Positions 6,267 through 7,393 of a stretch of 7,393 nucleotides of DNA are shown in pieces (within the stretch, counting starts at the first letter, position 1; every line of letters begins with the position of its first letter). The DNA is from Caldifarciminota bacterium RBG_13_43_14. Its GTDB lineage: Bacteria; Hydrothermota; Tepidihabitantia; SM23-42. The translations under genes were made by a program, and so were the position numbers. Below the pieces are notes generated by a model, which did no database searches, was not told the origin of the DNA, and saw only the letters and a list, made by a program, of their open reading frames with translations. The stretch lies in assembly GCA_001771735.1 (NCBI GenBank), contig MEUM01000030.1:1-7393 (forward strand), in the 5' to 3' direction.

Positions 6267-6301
6267 GGTTCCTAGTTCTTATTTCCTAGTGCATACTGCT
6301 T
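6267..6301. repeat. Degenerate heptamer tandem repeat, right block
   Basis: Five consecutive 7-mers fit RNTNCNT: for example GGTTCCT, AGTTCTT and AGTGCAT, with T3, C5 and T7 constant in all five. This is the same T3/C5 pattern, phase and strand as the left block at 6034-6068. The block ends two bases before the -35 box of the valS promoter. Confidence 0.55.
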
Positions 6302-6303
6302 CA

Positions 6304-6331
6304 TTGACACTTAGGTAAATTTCTATATATT
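6304..6331 (+). promoter_or_regulatory. valS: Sigma70-like promoter for valS, predicting a leaderless mRNA
   Basis: A perfect TTGACA (6304-6309) and TATATT (6326-6331) are spaced by 16 bases. The usual start point, 6-7 bases after the -10 box, falls at about 6337-6338, which is the valS ATG itself. No Shine-Dalgarno sequence lies between promoter and ATG, which agrees with leaderless translation. No T-box or other leader structure can fit. Confidence 0.65.
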
Positions 6332-6337
6332 TTATAA

Positions 6338-7393
6338 ATGATCGATTTCCCATCGACTTATAATCCAAAGGAAACCGAGGAGAAATGGTATAAATTCTGG
6401 CAGAAGAACGGTTTGTTTACCCCCGATATGAAATCTAATAAGCCGGCTTATGCAATAATGATACCTCTCCCCAATGTTACTGGCCGTCTAACTCTTGGTC
6501 ATACCCTGAATGATTCAATCCAGGATATTTTGATCAGACATAAGAAATTAAGCGGATTTGAGACCCTCTGGATGATGGGGATGGATCATGCCGGTATAGC
6601 AACCCAGGTTGTGGTTGAAGAGAAATTACGGGCACAAGAGATCAATAAGACCGATCTGGGTCGTGAAAAATTCGTAGCTGAGGTTTGGAAATGGAAAGAG
6701 AATTATGCTGAAATAATCCGTCAGCAAATACGCAAAATGGGTTTCGCCGTAGATTGGACAAGGGAGCAGTTTACCCTTGATGACAGATATTCAAAGCAAG
6801 TTATCGGGGTTTTCGTGGCACTTTATCAAAAAGGATTGATCTATCGCGGTGAATATATAATAAACTGGTGCCCTCGTTGCGGTTCAGCATTGTCCGATGA
6901 GCAGGTTGAAATCGAAGAAGTATCGGGGAAATTATATTATATAAAATATCCAATCAAAGAAACCAATGATTTTGTGACAGTTGCGACCACCCGTCCCGAG
7001 ACCATGCTCGGCGATTCGGCAGTATGTGTCAATCCGTCTGATGAAAGATATAAGCATTTAAAAGGAAAAATGATAGTACTGCCGCTAATGAAAAGAGAGA
7101 TTCCGATAATTTTTGATGAATATGTTGATCCCGAATTTGGTACCGGGGCTTTGAAGGTCACCCCGGCCCATGACGCCTATGATTTTGATCTTGCCCGAAA
7201 ACACGGCCTTCAGTTCATTAATATCATGAATGATGATGCATCAATGAATAATAACGCTGGGCAATATCAGGGGATGGATCGTGCCCAGGCTCGGAAAGAG
7301 GTGCTCGAACATCTGGAAAAGGAAAGTCTTCTGGAAAAAGCGGAAAAATATCGTTTACCGCTCGCAAAATGTGAACGATGTGCCACTCCAATC
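6338..7393 (+). CDS. valS: Valyl-tRNA synthetase, 3'-truncated by window edge
   Basis: This class I synthetase charges tRNA-Val with valine and edits mischarged threonine. The first 352 codons are present. An in-frame TAA at 6335-6337 directly precedes the ATG, and MIDFPSTYNPKETEEKWYKF is a normal ValRS N-terminus, so the start is firm. Visible motifs are PLPNVTGRLTLGH (43-55), the ATP-binding HIGH region, here with Thr52 in place of the first His; the MDHAGIATQ block; DWTREQFTLDDRY; and NWCPRCGSALSDEQVE (176-191; C178, C181), where the zinc-binding insert begins. The CP1 editing domain follows with TTRPETMLGD (217-226) and GTGALKVTPAHDAYDF (268-283). The sequence ends at KCERCATPI, so the KMSKS loop and the anticodon-binding and coiled-coil C-terminal domains are beyond the edge. 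The TTRPETMLGD and TPAHD editing blocks favour ValRS over IleRS and LeuRS. It is transcribed from its own promoter, apart from the genes to its left. Confidence 0.95.
   Translation, partial: MIDFPSTYNPKETEEKWYKFWQKNGLFTPDMKSNKPAYAIMIPLPNVTGRLTLGHTLNDSIQDILIRHKKLSGFETLWMMGMDHAGIATQVVVEEKLRAQEINKTDLGREKFVAEVWKWKENYAEIIRQQIRKMGFAVDWTREQFTLDDRYSKQVIGVFVALYQKGLIYRGEYIINWCPRCGSALSDEQVEIEEVSGKLYYIKYPIKETNDFVTVATTRPETMLGDSAVCVNPSDERYKHLKGKMIVLPLMKREIPIIFDEYVDPEFGTGALKVTPAHDAYDFDLARKHGLQFINIMNDDASMNNNAGQYQGMDRAQARKEVLEHLEKESLLEKAEKYRLPLAKCERCATPI

Larger units (their letters stand above)
6003..6337. other. Intergenic region between mutM and valS, rich in repeats
   Basis: This 335-base stretch has no convincing gene. 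In order it holds a GC-rich hairpin (from 6002), a first block of 7-base tandem repeats (6034-6068, then 6071-6091), two inverted-pair REP-like units (6114-6169 and 6181-6236), a second block of 7-base repeats (6267-6301) and the valS promoter (6304-6331). The short frame running through the mutM 3' end to 6042 is a shadow. The density and order of repeats mark this as a hotspot for repeat insertion rather than coding DNA. Confidence 0.8.

Overview
The window is a bacterial chromosomal segment of moderately AT-rich DNA. Everything supported lies on the + strand, and it is mostly housekeeping genes. An AsmA-type protein suggests a Gram-negative-style (diderm) envelope. The PRPP synthetase, however, is of the long subfamily I associate with Clostridia, and the intergenic repeat style recalls uncultured candidate phyla (WOR-3/Stahlbacteria-like). 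That placement is an impression from memory and cannot be proved here.

Layout. Bases 1-711 hold the 3' part of a ribose-phosphate pyrophosphokinase gene (prs) cut by the window edge. A strong sigma70-like promoter (725-752) and a clear ribosome binding site precede a closely packed series: a DUF3467 protein (770-1060), a tRNA nucleotidyltransferase (cca, 996-2156, overlapping its neighbour by 65 bases), an M50/site-2-type membrane protease (2159-2791), an AsmA-family protein (2888-5164) and formamidopyrimidine-DNA glycosylase (mutM, 5178-6002). The only sizeable gap in the series, 2792-2887, contains a perfect 8-bp inverted repeat. A 335-base intergenic region follows (6003-6337), then valS, which starts at 6338 and runs off the right edge.

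The genes are a mixed series: nucleotide precursor supply (prs), tRNA 3'-end maturation (cca), tRNA charging (valS), oxidative DNA repair (mutM) and envelope functions (M50 protease, AsmA). They are probably co-transcribed at least from DUF3467 to M50, and asmA-mutM probably form a second pair or a continuation. No single pathway joins them.

The most interesting part is 6003-6337. It carries two nearly identical 56-bp units. Each is a pair of inverted REP-like elements whose stems differ by compensatory base-pair changes (a BIME architecture). On both sides lie degenerate 7-base tandem repeats that fit the same consensus in the same orientation. Right after them a near-consensus promoter is placed so that the valS transcript should begin at, or within a base or two of, its ATG, predicting a leaderless mRNA. 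I saw no CRISPR array, transposase gene, phage gene, tRNA, rRNA or recognisable defence system.
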